Source: JANXVV01 sp038230975
Lineage (GTDB): Bacteria; Planctomycetota; Phycisphaerae; Tepidisphaerales; Tepidisphaeraceae
Length of the DNA stretch: 28,140 bases
NCBI GenBank assembly: GCA_038230975.1
Contig: JBBRMF010000039.1
Coordinates: 1-28,140 of the forward strand
Direction: 5' to 3'
Positions 15,263 to 23,086 of this stretch are shown here, piece after piece. The translations under genes were made by a program, and so were the position numbers. How positions within the stretch are numbered: the stretch's first letter is position 1; each line of letters begins with the position of its first letter. The notes beneath the pieces were generated by a model. It saw only the letters and a list, made by a program, of their open reading frames with translations. It searched no databases and was not told the DNA's origin.

Positions 15263-16485
15263 CGGAGGACCAGGTACAGGGGACCGGAGAATATATAGAT
15301 ATAGATGTGGTGAATCTCCCGTACCATCTGCCGGATTCCATCGAGTTTTCCCCGGATGAGGACTTCGAGCAATTCATCCGGCGAGTTCCCGCCAAGGGTG
15401 CGGTCTATCTGATTGCAGATGCCTCGGATAAGCCTGTCCAGTTATTGTGCGTGCGAAACCTTCGCAATAGTTTGAAGCGACGGCTTGGGAGTGAAGAAAA
15501 CCTCGGTCCGACCCGACAGGTGAACTATCGCGAGTTCGTCCGGCGTATCCATTGGCGGCGGGTGGACAGTGCTTTCGAAGCCGACTGGATTTACTGCGAA
15601 GCCGCCCGAGACATCTTTCCCCAATTTTACAAAGCCATGCTGGGCTTTCGGCCGGCATGGTTTGTTCATGTCGATCCGAATGCCAATTTCCCCCGATACA
15701 CAAAGACGGTCGATCTGAGCGCGCGAACCGGCATTTTCCTCGGGCCACTGGAAGACAAGCACGCCGCCTCTCGATGGATTGAGCTGATCGAAGACACCTT
15801 TGATCTTTGCCGTTTTCATAACATCCTGCTCGAATCGCCTCACGCCAAACCTTGTGCCTACAAGGAGATGGGTAAATGTCCGGCCCCCTGCGATGGGTCG
15901 ATCTCAATGGGACAATACCGCCTGATGATCGAGTGGAGCCTGAGCGTGATATTGCAGCCCGCACCGTTCATCGACGCGCAAACTCAACGAATGCAGCAGG
16001 CGGCGAGCGAATTGCGATTTGAGTCCGCCCAGAAGATCAAAGCATTCCTCGGTCGGCTTTCAGAACTGGGCAACGGAGCCTTCCGCCAGGTTCGGCGATT
16101 GTCTGATTTTAGATTTATTGTGCTTCAACGCGGCCCACGAGAAAAGACGGTGAAGGTTTTTCTTGTCACCCTTGGACAGATCCAGGAGATTCTGGGGTTG
16201 ATCGCCGAACCGTTGCGCTCGCACGAACTGATGGCGGGAATCACCCAGGCGATCGAGAAACAATCACTCAGCGAAGAAACTTCGACGTCAGAATTGGGGA
16301 TCAATCTCATCGGTGTGGTCGCCCAACATCTGTTTAACGTGAAGCAAAACCGCGACATGTTCCTGCCGTTGGAATGGTTCGACGAGCGTTCGCTGATCAA
16401 AGCGTATCGCGATCTCCAGAAACACAAGATTCCGAATGAAAGTGACGACGAAGAGGGGCTGGTCAAGGAATTGCAGTCCCTCTGA
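15220..16485 (+). CDS. UvrC-like protein with degenerate GIY-YIG domain and UVR motif
   Basis: The product resembles the N-terminal half of excinuclease UvrC. Residues about 55-95 align with the GIY-YIG nuclease domain, but the GIY strand reads GAVYLI and the YVGKA.. strand reads LLCVRNLRNSLKRRL, so the key YIG tyrosine is gone. The UvrC Cys region follows (TGIFLGPLEDKHAASRWIELI, then PCAYKEMGKCPAPCDG, near residues 168-230), and a UVR helix pair (ASELRFESAQKIKAFLGRL) lies near 268-286. The RNase H-like endonuclease and HhH domains are missing. A DNA-binding or UvrB-interacting role without incision is plausible. The start is uncertain: there is no ATG, the frame opens at TTG 15220 inside the repeat, and tandem GTG codons at 15307/15310 are likely alternatives. 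Confidence 0.78.
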   Translation: MKFIRRVAPPLTLPPEDQVQGTGEYIDIDVVNLPYHLPDSIEFSPDEDFEQFIRRVPAKGAVYLIADASDKPVQLLCVRNLRNSLKRRLGSEENLGPTRQVNYREFVRRIHWRRVDSAFEADWIYCEAARDIFPQFYKAMLGFRPAWFVHVDPNANFPRYTKTVDLSARTGIFLGPLEDKHAASRWIELIEDTFDLCRFHNILLESPHAKPCAYKEMGKCPAPCDGSISMGQYRLMIEWSLSVILQPAPFIDAQTQRMQQAASELRFESAQKIKAFLGRLSELGNGAFRQVRRLSDFRFIVLQRGPREKTVKVFLVTLGQIQEILGLIAEPLRSHELMAGITQAIEKQSLSEETSTSELGINLIGVVAQHLFNVKQNRDMFLPLEWFDERSLIKAYRDLQKHKIPNESDDEEGLVKELQSL

Positions 16486-16568
16486 TTGATTTTTATTGGA
16501 ATCGTCAATGTTCCGGGGAATGGCTCGCCGATGATGCATAATGACGCGTAAGGAGTAAGCGTCATGGC

Positions 16569-16946
16569 ATGGATAAACAATCACACAACTGTCCTTTTTT
16601 AAACCGTCCTGACGAGCGTTGCTCGCGATATTTCCACCTTGATCGGCTGGAACATGCGTTGGGACACTGCTTCGACCAATTCGAGTCCTGTTCCGTTTAC
16701 GCGGAACGACTCATCGAACGACGGGCTCGGCGACTTGCGGATGCTCAAGAAGAAACTGTCGCTGTCCAAGGTGTTCCTCATGCCTGCGAAGTCGACCACC
16801 AACCCGACCTCAAACCGTTTGTCCAGGTCACGCTCTCCAGCCGTTTTGCGAGAGCTTTCCGGCGAACTCAAACGGCCTCCCAGCCCGTTGATTACCCGCA
16901 GCACGTTGCCGCAGTTGAAGACGTTCCTGCTCTATCTGGCGTCTGA
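16569..16946 (+). CDS. Small cysteine-containing protein of unknown function (125 aa)
   Basis: The first half looks like a conserved small protein: CPFLNRPDERCSRYFHLDRLEHALGHC and FDQFESCSVYAERLIERR hold four cysteines at 8, 18, 34 and 41 (C-x9-C-x15-C-x6-C), which could bind a metal or Fe-S cluster. The second half is less distinctive. An AAGGAG lies at 16550-16555; ATG 16569 is about 13 nt away, and a closer ATG at 16564 leads only to a 12-codon frame. The 3' part (16888-16946) overlaps the XerD-type recombinase in another frame, which suggests translational coupling. I recall similar small proteins in planctomycetes but cannot name a family. Confidence 0.6.
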   Translation: MDKQSHNCPFLNRPDERCSRYFHLDRLEHALGHCFDQFESCSVYAERLIERRARRLADAQEETVAVQGVPHACEVDHQPDLKPFVQVTLSSRFARAFRRTQTASQPVDYPQHVAAVEDVPALSGV

Positions 16947-17784
16947 GCGAGGGCTGTCCGAAAACACGCTGAATGCGTATCGCCGCGACCTGGAAGACGT
17001 CGATGATTATTTCGTCAAGACCGGCGAATCGCTCCTGAAAGGGAGCGCCGATGACTACCGCCGTTATTTACAAAGCCAAACTCTTCGCGGGCAATCGACC
17101 AAAACCATCGCCCGCCGGCTCGCGGCGATTCGGGTCTTCCTTCGCTACCTGACCGCCGAGGGGTTCGACTTTTCCCCCGTACTCCTGCAACTGGAACGGC
17201 CGAAACCCGAGCGGGATCTCCCTAAAATTTTGAGCAAGGCTCAGGTAAATCAATTGATCGCCGCGCCGAATCCAAAATCATTTCTGTTCACTCGCGATGT
17301 CGCCATTCTGGAACTGCTCTACGCCAGTGGACTGCGCGCGACTGAATTATGCCAGTTGAAACTGCGCGATCTGAACCTACAGGTTGGATGCGTGCGAGTA
17401 CTGGGCAAAGGGATGAAGGAGCGGGTGGTGCCGTTGGGTCGGGCGGCGAAGGAATCCATCGAACGCTATCTTCTCGACTGCCGTCCCAAACTGGAACGAA
17501 AACCCCGTGACGGCGTGTTTCTATCCCGCACCGGCCGCCCCATGGAGCGGATCGGCCTTTGGATGCTGGTTGAGAAATATGGCCGATCCAGCGGACTGCT
17601 CAAACACATCTCCCCCCACACCCTCCGCCACTGCTTTGCCACCCATCTCATCGGCGGCGGCGCGGATTTACGCGTGGTTCAAGAGCTACTTGGGCACAGC
17701 GATATTGCCACAACACAAATCTACACGCATGTGGATCAGTCGAGGTTGAAAGCGATTCATGAGAAGTATCATCCGAGGAAGTGA
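16888..17784 (+). CDS. xerD: XerD-type tyrosine recombinase
   Basis: This site-specific recombinase probably resolves chromosome dimers at dif. The N-terminal SAM-like domain (LKTFLLYLASERGLSENTLNAYRRDL) and the catalytic domain are complete. Counting from a TTG at 16888, the catalytic residues are Arg150 (ASGLRATEL), Lys175 (GKGMKER), His244 and Arg247 (SPHTLRHCF), His270 (LGHSD) and Tyr279 (QIYTHV), with a length of 298 residues. The C-terminal positions and length equal those of E. coli XerD. That is the reason for this start, although it is a TTG without a visible ribosome binding site. The frame is open farther upstream (ATG at 16741 or 16780), but there it overlaps the cysteine-containing gene and carries no family similarity. 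XerC is the alternative name. No neighbouring attachment site was seen, so it looks like the housekeeping enzyme. Confidence 0.88.
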   Translation: MITRSTLPQLKTFLLYLASERGLSENTLNAYRRDLEDVDDYFVKTGESLLKGSADDYRRYLQSQTLRGQSTKTIARRLAAIRVFLRYLTAEGFDFSPVLLQLERPKPERDLPKILSKAQVNQLIAAPNPKSFLFTRDVAILELLYASGLRATELCQLKLRDLNLQVGCVRVLGKGMKERVVPLGRAAKESIERYLLDCRPKLERKPRDGVFLSRTGRPMERIGLWMLVEKYGRSSGLLKHISPHTLRHCFATHLIGGGADLRVVQELLGHSDIATTQIYTHVDQSRLKAIHEKYHPRK

Positions 17785-17793
17785 CGGGGAAAG

Positions 17794-18000
17794 TTACGCC
17801 GCATCGGGCAAGTGCTGATTTTGCAAAAACAGCGCCATCAGAATGTGTCGCAATCGTTCAACCGAAAGCCCTTCCAGAAACTCCGGCGTGAAGTCGACGG
17901 GGAAGCTTCCCTGGAAATTTAAAAACTGTTGCGTCAGCGCCGGGCGGTCCAAGGCGGAGACCAGGCAGAGCAGATCTTCGATTTGCGGTTCCTGCAACAT
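17794..18000 (-). CDS. Small hypothetical protein (68 aa)
   Basis: I do not recognise this family. The 68-residue product is Leu-rich and probably helical (MLQEPQIEDLLCLVSALDRPALTQ, then EFLEGLSVERLRHILMALFLQNQH), without signal or membrane segment. The ATG at 18000 is chosen because AGGAG lies on the minus strand at 18010-18006, an ideal spacing; an in-frame start at 18027 would have no such site. It is convergent with the recombinase gene, with 9 nt between the stops. The good ribosome binding site and compact protein-like composition support a real gene. Confidence 0.7.
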   Translation of the reverse strand: MLQEPQIEDLLCLVSALDRPALTQQFLNFQGSFPVDFTPEFLEGLSVERLRHILMALFLQNQHLPDAA

Positions 18001-18065
18001 CTTTACTCCTCTTAGGCATCCTTCCAATGCAATCTACGATACAGGACCATCGGAAAGGGCAAACG

Positions 18066-18515
18066 TTAGAAAAAGCAGTCAATAATGGTTCCTTTGAATG
18101 CGTTATCGGGACGGTGCGTGATGACCTTTATCACCTTTGCCGGTGGTGCGGGATTTATCCATGGAACTGTTTTCCAAGGCGGTTCAATCGGTGACTTGGT
18201 GATGTGCGATGGCTCCGGCGCGCAGGTGGCCGCAGAAACAGGGATCAGATCCGGGCATGTCTTTTGAAGTTTCAAGACGGGCCGCGATGCATAGCGAGGG
18301 GTTGGGTGGATGACGGGCCGGCGTTCATAGCGCGGCTCAGGGTGGATGACCCTTCGGCGATCATACGAATCGCAGCGCGAAATGCCGAACCCTTTACCAT
18401 GATGGCCTGAGGCAACGTCAGCGGCGCGCATCGCGCCACGGAGCAGTTTGACCAACTGCAAATCCAGTGTCGCGACAATCAGGCTGACGTTTGTTCCCAG
18501 ACTCACGTCTGACAT
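18066..18515 (-). CDS. Hypothetical protein with tandem RRxVIHPxPRY repeats
   Basis: The 149-residue product has no recognisable domain. Residues 53-64 and 65-76 are near-identical 12-residue repeats (RRRVIHPEPRYE, RRPVIHPTPRYA), with a partial third copy (SRPVLK). A Pro-rich segment (SPIEPPWKTVPWINPAPPAKV) and a short hydrophobic end (GTIIDCFF) follow. The repeat carries alternating basic, His and Pro residues, suggesting an extended, possibly ligand- or metal-binding segment. No strong ribosome binding site precedes the ATG at 18515. The repetitive pattern within this frame supports it as coding, but an overlapping frame on the plus strand is also open, so confidence is moderate. Confidence 0.55.
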   Translation of the reverse strand: MSDVSLGTNVSLIVATLDLQLVKLLRGAMRAADVASGHHGKGFGISRCDSYDRRRVIHPEPRYERRPVIHPTPRYASRPVLKLQKTCPDLIPVSAATCAPEPSHITKSPIEPPWKTVPWINPAPPAKVIKVITHRPDNAFKGTIIDCFF

Positions 18516-18767
18516 AGAGCAAACGTGATGGGCACAGAATTAGAATTCTTTCACGCCGCTATTCCATCCGCTCGCAAACCCTGCAAAATAAGCGGTCTGG
18601 TGCATTAGGATGAAAAAACGCGAGATGATCAGACTTGGTGAATGAAAGTCCGTCTATGACGGATGATGCTTTGCGGCAACATCAGGTGGGTGAACTTGTT
18701 GTTATTCATCGTCGCCGAATGAATTCCCATGCTCAGTACGGCCCCTGCAAAAATTTTGCATGGTCAT
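18516..18767. other. Intergenic region without recognised features
   Basis: This 252-nt stretch lies between the HDOD gene and the repeat-containing hypothetical gene, both on the minus strand. No frame here is protein-like, and I could not find a convincing hairpin or promoter pair. It presumably holds the promoter of the gene at 18066-18515. Confidence 0.3.
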
Positions 18768-19667
18768 TTAACAGAGCGTCGATGTCGCCGAGTCAATCAG
18801 CGCATCCAGATTCGCCTGCGTCTTTTCCAGTATTGCTGCCGTCACCCCCGCCTTTTCCATGACCGCTTGATCCAGAATTTGCGAATTCGCGGTAAGGTTG
18901 AACCCTTTATTCTTCTGAGCGCAGATCGTGTCCGCGACGTACACGAGCGTCACCACCAACCGACTTTGTTCGGCCAACACCTGCGGCCGATGATGGTATC
19001 CCGCCGCCTGCTGACACGATTGCGTGAATTTCCAATGCTCTGTCAGACCCTGACCCAATTGCTGATGATCCACCCCACAGATCTGTCGTTCGATTTTGCA
19101 GAAATCCCCACCCTCTTTTTGAACCTTCTCGCAAACCGTGCGCAGTTTTTCTGGATAGACATGCAGCGAAACCAACAGGCCGACATCGTGAATCAAGCCG
19201 GCAAGGAATGCCTCGTCGGCGATCGGTACTTTCATATTCCGGGCGAGTTCACGAGATGTGACACCCACGGCCACGCAATGCATCCAGAGATCTTTGGCAG
19301 TGAATCCCTCGCACAGTTTCACGCCTCGAAACAGTTGCCCAAGGCTGGCCGCGACCGCCAGATTCTTCACGGCATTTAATCCGAGCAATACGATCGCGCG
19401 CTCGACGGACCCGATTTGCCCCGGCAGGCCGTAGAACGCGCTGTTGACGACCTTTAGAATGCGCGTCACCAGTGCCGGATCATTGGAGATGATCTTATGC
19501 AACTGGCTGGCGGTGCTTTTAGGATCTTCCACAGTGGCCACGATGCGAGTGGTTACCTCGGGCAATGTCGCAATGGCCGTTACCTTCTTCAGTGAGGCGG
19601 TAATCAGTGCCTTGGACTCCGCGAAAGAGAGGTCCATCGATTTTTCAACGGGTGCAGCAATAGCCAT
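18768..19667 (-). CDS. HDOD domain protein
   Basis: HDOD proteins are cytoplasmic signalling or regulatory proteins with an HD-like fold that usually lacks full phosphohydrolase residues. In 299 residues the domain spans about 25-235: TAIATLPEVTTRIVATVEDP, the ISNDPALVTRILKVVNSAFYGL helix block, IVLLGLNAVKNLAVAASL, and the HD-like AGLIHDVGLLV (about 158). A conserved VDHQQLGQGL.EHW segment and AAGYHH follow. There is no second output domain, so it probably works through a partner. The start ATG at 19667 has AAGGA a few bases upstream. It stands alone, between a half-repeat at 19752-19786 and the hypothetical gene downstream. Confidence 0.9.
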   Translation of the reverse strand: MAIAAPVEKSMDLSFAESKALITASLKKVTAIATLPEVTTRIVATVEDPKSTASQLHKIISNDPALVTRILKVVNSAFYGLPGQIGSVERAIVLLGLNAVKNLAVAASLGQLFRGVKLCEGFTAKDLWMHCVAVGVTSRELARNMKVPIADEAFLAGLIHDVGLLVSLHVYPEKLRTVCEKVQKEGGDFCKIERQICGVDHQQLGQGLTEHWKFTQSCQQAAGYHHRPQVLAEQSRLVVTLVYVADTICAQKNKGFNLTANSQILDQAVMEKAGVTAAILEKTQANLDALIDSATSTLC

Positions 19668-19751
19668 GTGATAAGTCCTTCTCAGACCTTATCGAGACGG
19701 TCCTCGAATCACTTGAGAACCCTCGCAATTTCTATCAGTGTATTTGGAAGT

Positions 19752-19786
19752 ACAAGGTCTCGGAGTACCGCGACCTGTGGCACCCA
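19752..19786. repeat. Solo half of the 4350-4502 palindrome
   Basis: The stretch AGGTCTCGGAGTACCGCGAC continuing to GTGGCACCC (about 31 nt) is identical to the inner right arm at 4446-4478, in the same orientation. There is no matching left arm nearby, so this is a lone arm of the long palindrome, 15 kb away. It lies in the gap between the HDOD gene and the VOC gene. Confidence 0.75.
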
Positions 19787-19851
19787 CCACCTCTTACAAC
19801 ACTAAATTCTTAAGCATGACAAAGCACTAGGTCCCATAAATGATCGGTCAC

Positions 19852-20658
19852 TTACTTCGCAAGCGTCGCCACGAGTCGCCAGACCAGATGAGGAGAGATC
19901 GGCCTGGGTTGTGATTGATTGAACGTATCCACGAGATCATCAAATCGTTTGGTGTAGGGCAGCCGATCCCGCCTGCCGATCGCATCGCCGAGCATCTGTC
20001 GCAACGTCTCCCGATCTTCAGGAGAAATCGCGGGCGGTTGCGAGCGGGCCTCACCGAGCTTTGGCAATTTACCGCCTTTCCGGAGGTTCAATAGATGCCG
20101 CCATACTTCCGATCGGCTCGGCGGTGGATCGTATGATTTACAGTAGGTGGAGTAGAGGGTTTCAAAATGCGGGGTGTATGGAAGATCATCAGCCGTACGA
20201 TTGATCTGCTCGTACACTTTGATCAGTGCCTCGCGCTTTATCGGCGATCGTGTTTCGACATCTGCAAACAGACCGGTTGGCGCTTTTGCATCTTCGGTCG
20301 TCTGTTCGGCCGATGAGCCGGTCGTGCGATCGAGGAGCAACAGCACGTTCCCAAACGGATCTTTTACCGTCGCCCGATATCCCCTTGAGATGGCGCTTGG
20401 AGGCGACACGAATGTCAGCTTCAGGCTGGCCCGGCGCTGATATAAATCGCGAACATTGTCGACGAGATAGTAGATCGCCTCGGCCGGCAGATCCGCATCA
20501 ACATGCAGAACCAGTTCGGTATCACCGTCGATCAACTTGAGATTGGCCAGACGCGCATCCTGGCGAATGACCTTCATGCCGAGCACATCGCGATAATATT
20601 TCACCGCGCTTTCGAGCTGCGGCACGCGGAGAAGGATGCGGTCGATCCGACGTAACAT
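19852..20658 (-). CDS. VOC (glyoxalase-like) protein with duplicated C-terminal module
   Basis: Residues 1-112 of this 268-residue protein form a vicinal-oxygen-chelate domain: RIDRILLRVPQLESAVKYYRDVLGMKV, a central TELVLHVD, and YRATVKDPFGNVLLLLDR. The metal-binding His/Glu set is only partly evident, so enzymatic activity is uncertain. After a linker, residues 138-202 and 212-268 are two copies of a helical unit, each with a xLPYTxxFxxLxxTxxxS core followed by a Trp-containing VWR helix (EVWRHLL and LVWRLVA). I do not know this repeated unit. ATG 20658 is chosen because the VOC domain starts there, 13 nt after the stop of the upstream flippase-like gene; the open frame extends farther into that gene. 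The two probably form an operon. Confidence 0.78.
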   Translation of the reverse strand: MLRRIDRILLRVPQLESAVKYYRDVLGMKVIRQDARLANLKLIDGDTELVLHVDADLPAEAIYYLVDNVRDLYQRRASLKLTFVSPPSAISRGYRATVKDPFGNVLLLLDRTTGSSAEQTTEDAKAPTGLFADVETRSPIKREALIKVYEQINRTADDLPYTPHFETLYSTYCKSYDPPPSRSEVWRHLLNLRKGGKLPKLGEARSQPPAISPEDRETLRQMLGDAIGRRDRLPYTKRFDDLVDTFNQSQPRPISPHLVWRLVATLAK

Positions 20659-20671
20659 GGATTCCAGTTCT

Positions 20672-22084
20672 TTACACCGCTTCCGAAGTCGCCAGATCCA
20701 CCTCAACCTCATGCTTTTCCGATTCGGTCGGTGTGTGATAATGGCCACGGAGGACGAAATAGACACCGGTCAGGTTCCACAAAATCTGCACGAGGCGAAT
20801 CGACATCGTTAAAGCGAACGCCTGACTGATGGTCGCCCCGCGCGTTTCGGTCAACCGAATCGCGAAATACTCCATCACCCCCGCGCCTTGCGGCGAAATC
20901 GGGATCGATCCCGATAGCACAATCACCGGCACGATCGCCCAGTAGTAACTGGCCGGCAACGGAAGCCCGAACGCCATCCCTGAAAACATCGCCGAGCAAA
21001 TCACCGCCATATGAACCGGGAACGTCACAAGCAGCGCAAACAAAACCAGAGTCGGTCGCTCGCGATAGATCCACATCACCTGTACCGCGTTTTGAATCTG
21101 CTTCTGCATCGGCAGATGATTGATGATCCAATCCAATCCAACGAGGCGATGCAGCATCGGTTGATAGAAAACGGTGACCCCGACGATGACTCCCGTGATC
21201 AACACGCCGCACGCGATGGCGATTTGCCGACATTGCGGTACGTCCCACTGCGTCGCCGCCGCGATCCCGCCGAGGATAATCAACGCAATCAACCCGATCA
21301 CCCGGTCGATCACCACGCTCATCACCGCGCGCGTGCGATGCGTGGTCTGGCGACTGGCATACATCGCCTTGAAAAAATCTCCACCCGTGCTGCCCGGCAG
21401 GAATGTGTTGTAAAACGCCCCCACCATCGTCAGCGTAAAAGCCTGCATCAATCCAATATGAATATCGAGTGCTTTGAGCAATTCATGCCAACGCATTGCG
21501 GTGAGAATGAATGTCAGCGGGAAAATTAAAATGGCGAATATGAGAAAGTAAAGATTCTTACTGCTCGCGTGCCGCACCAGCCGCGCAACACCGACATCCA
21601 CGCGCGGATAAGGCACTTTCACCACGTAGGAACCACCCGCGATTTGATTCGGGGTAATCCACTTGCCCCCCGCCGATGTTTCTATAAGCAATCGCTCGAC
21701 ACGAGGGTTTCGATTTAAATCGCCTTCGATATCCAATCCAAGCAATTTCACTTCGCCGGGTTGGCCTTCCAACTGGACCTTTTTTCGATCCGGCTTATTC
21801 ACGATCTCTGAACGCAGAACCGGCATTTCCCGGCCTACAACGTGAAACGCTTCCTGACTGTCCTGCGCATCAGGTTCGCTCAGCGTCATCGGCACAGGGA
21901 TGCCGCTTGAGTTGACAACCAGCACTTTGTCAAAGAACGACATTTGGCTGACGACCCACCAGATCCCGATGACGGCAATTCCCCACCGGAGTGAAAACTT
22001 CAACCACTTTGAGATCCGCTTCGAGAAGGATGGCGGTTTCTGTGCAGGTTCGTTCGAAGGTGGCAACGGCGACGATTCATCCAT
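20672..22084 (-). CDS. Flippase-like membrane protein (lysylphosphatidylglycerol synthase TM family)
   Basis: This 470-residue protein belongs to the UPF0104/LPG_synthase_TM family of polytopic inner-membrane proteins involved in lipid modification or flipping. TM1 lies at about 33-49 and TM2 at about 178-196. Further helices follow, with the family motif NTFLPGSTGGDFFKAMYASR near residue 225, RVIGLIALIILGG and a C-terminal SGSIPISPQGAGVMEYFAIRL block. Between TM1 and TM2 is an unusual hydrophilic insert of about 125 residues that should lie in the periplasm. ATG 22084 is chosen because the sequence before it is not family-like and the gap to the upstream esterase gene is then 62 nt. The N-terminus is Pro-rich and cytoplasmic. 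Confidence 0.85.
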   Translation of the reverse strand: MDESSPLPPSNEPAQKPPSFSKRISKWLKFSLRWGIAVIGIWWVVSQMSFFDKVLVVNSSGIPVPMTLSEPDAQDSQEAFHVVGREMPVLRSEIVNKPDRKKVQLEGQPGEVKLLGLDIEGDLNRNPRVERLLIETSAGGKWITPNQIAGGSYVVKVPYPRVDVGVARLVRHASSKNLYFLIFAILIFPLTFILTAMRWHELLKALDIHIGLMQAFTLTMVGAFYNTFLPGSTGGDFFKAMYASRQTTHRTRAVMSVVIDRVIGLIALIILGGIAAATQWDVPQCRQIAIACGVLITGVIVGVTVFYQPMLHRLVGLDWIINHLPMQKQIQNAVQVMWIYRERPTLVLFALLVTFPVHMAVICSAMFSGMAFGLPLPASYYWAIVPVIVLSGSIPISPQGAGVMEYFAIRLTETRGATISQAFALTMSIRLVQILWNLTGVYFVLRGHYHTPTESEKHEVEVDLATSEAV

Positions 22085-22146
22085 GATGCGCAGATTCTGG
22101 CGAAATCGCCGCAGTAGCACAAGTATCCGTAGCGACCGTGTCGGGT

Positions 22147-23043
22147 TTATTGCAACGACGGTTGGGTTGCGGATGTTGCAATACTCTTGCTCTTTCGCCG
22201 CTGAGCGAACAACCACTTCCAGAATTGCGGGTCGGTGTAGACCGAGCCATAACACCAGTGGTTTCCACCTTGCACCATGTGATTGACAAATCGCGAATGC
22301 TTGATCGACAGGAGTGCATCGCGCATGCGCGTTGACTCTGGAATAAAGTCCGCATCATCGCTTCCGACGCTTTGGTAGATCGCAACTTCTTTGAGCTTCT
22401 GCACATCGCTCATGGGATCGCGAGTTGCGCGACCGTCCAACGGCACAATCGCCGCAAAGCGATCGGGGATCTGCAGGGCAATTCCCCAAGTTGATGAACC
22501 GCCATAACTGAAGCCCGTGAGATAGACGCGGTCCTCATCGCCGCGCCCGGCTTTGGCAACTTGCGTGACGAACTCAGCGAGAATTTGCGGCACGGGTTGT
22601 TCGTCCCACCCATGGGCCGCCGGGCATTGCGGCATCAGGGCGATGAACGCGGCGCTCTTCGGAAGATCAATCGCATCTTTCGGCTTCTCCCCGGTTCCCC
22701 GCGTGTCGACACCACCGCCAGCAATGAGCAGCCCAAGCCCTTCCCCCACGAGTCCCCCACCCCCATCCGCGCCGCTGTTGCCGCGCGTGTGCAGCGAAAT
22801 CACAATCGGTAACTTTTCAGTGGTCTTGAAATACGCCGGTGGAAGAAACAGCCCACACGCAAACGGCACGACCTGTTTCCCGACAACCGCCGTGGCTTTG
22901 ATAACATGGTATCCCGAGTTCTTCGGGAAATTGAGGTCATTCAGCGTCACCTTTATTGGCAACGCGGCCGTCTCCCCCCTCGCCGGAAGTATCCACTGCG
23001 CGACGAACAAAAAGACCAATGCCATCCGTGACGATTGACCCAT
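22147..23043 (-). CDS. Secreted alpha/beta-hydrolase (PHB depolymerase/prolyl oligopeptidase-like esterase)
   Basis: A signal peptide (SSRMALVFLFVAQWILPARG, residues 4-23) directs this 298-residue protein out of the cytoplasm. The hydrolase core shows the strand LPIVISLHTRG near 78-88 (oxyanion region), the nucleophile elbow GFSYGG with Ser179, an acid in SVGSDDADFIPES (Asp229-232) and His262 in QGGNHWCYG. This order fits the esterase/PHB-depolymerase-like group seen in planctomycetes for carbohydrate or polyester esters. Pro- and Gly-rich loops (GADGGGGLVGEG) precede the core. It lies 43 nt downstream of a lipoprotein gene and upstream of the flippase-like gene, all on the minus strand. The substrate is unknown. 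Confidence 0.82.
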   Translation of the reverse strand: MGQSSRMALVFLFVAQWILPARGETAALPIKVTLNDLNFPKNSGYHVIKATAVVGKQVVPFACGLFLPPAYFKTTEKLPIVISLHTRGNSGADGGGGLVGEGLGLLIAGGGVDTRGTGEKPKDAIDLPKSAAFIALMPQCPAAHGWDEQPVPQILAEFVTQVAKAGRGDEDRVYLTGFSYGGSSTWGIALQIPDRFAAIVPLDGRATRDPMSDVQKLKEVAIYQSVGSDDADFIPESTRMRDALLSIKHSRFVNHMVQGGNHWCYGSVYTDPQFWKWLFAQRRKSKSIATSATQPSLQ

Positions 23044-23086
23044 ATCTCACCTTCCGCGCCTCGGCTCCAACGGCCCGCCATTCCAC

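Noticed and set aside
16639..16887. Upstream part of the XerD frame (ATG at 16741 or 16780) as true start
   Set aside because: The extra residues are low-complexity, unlike the family, and the protein from TTG 16888 matches E. coli XerD length and active-site numbering.
16599..16904. A minus-strand 101-codon frame opposite the cysteine-containing gene, with a segment faintly like an anti-sigma antagonist
   Set aside because: The likeness is limited to one hydrophobic strand, and the plus-strand frame has a ribosome binding site and a more ordered cysteine pattern.
16888..17784. The recombinase as the integrase of a genomic island
   Set aside because: It has the housekeeping XerD length and no neighbouring tRNA, attachment repeat, excisionase or phage genes.
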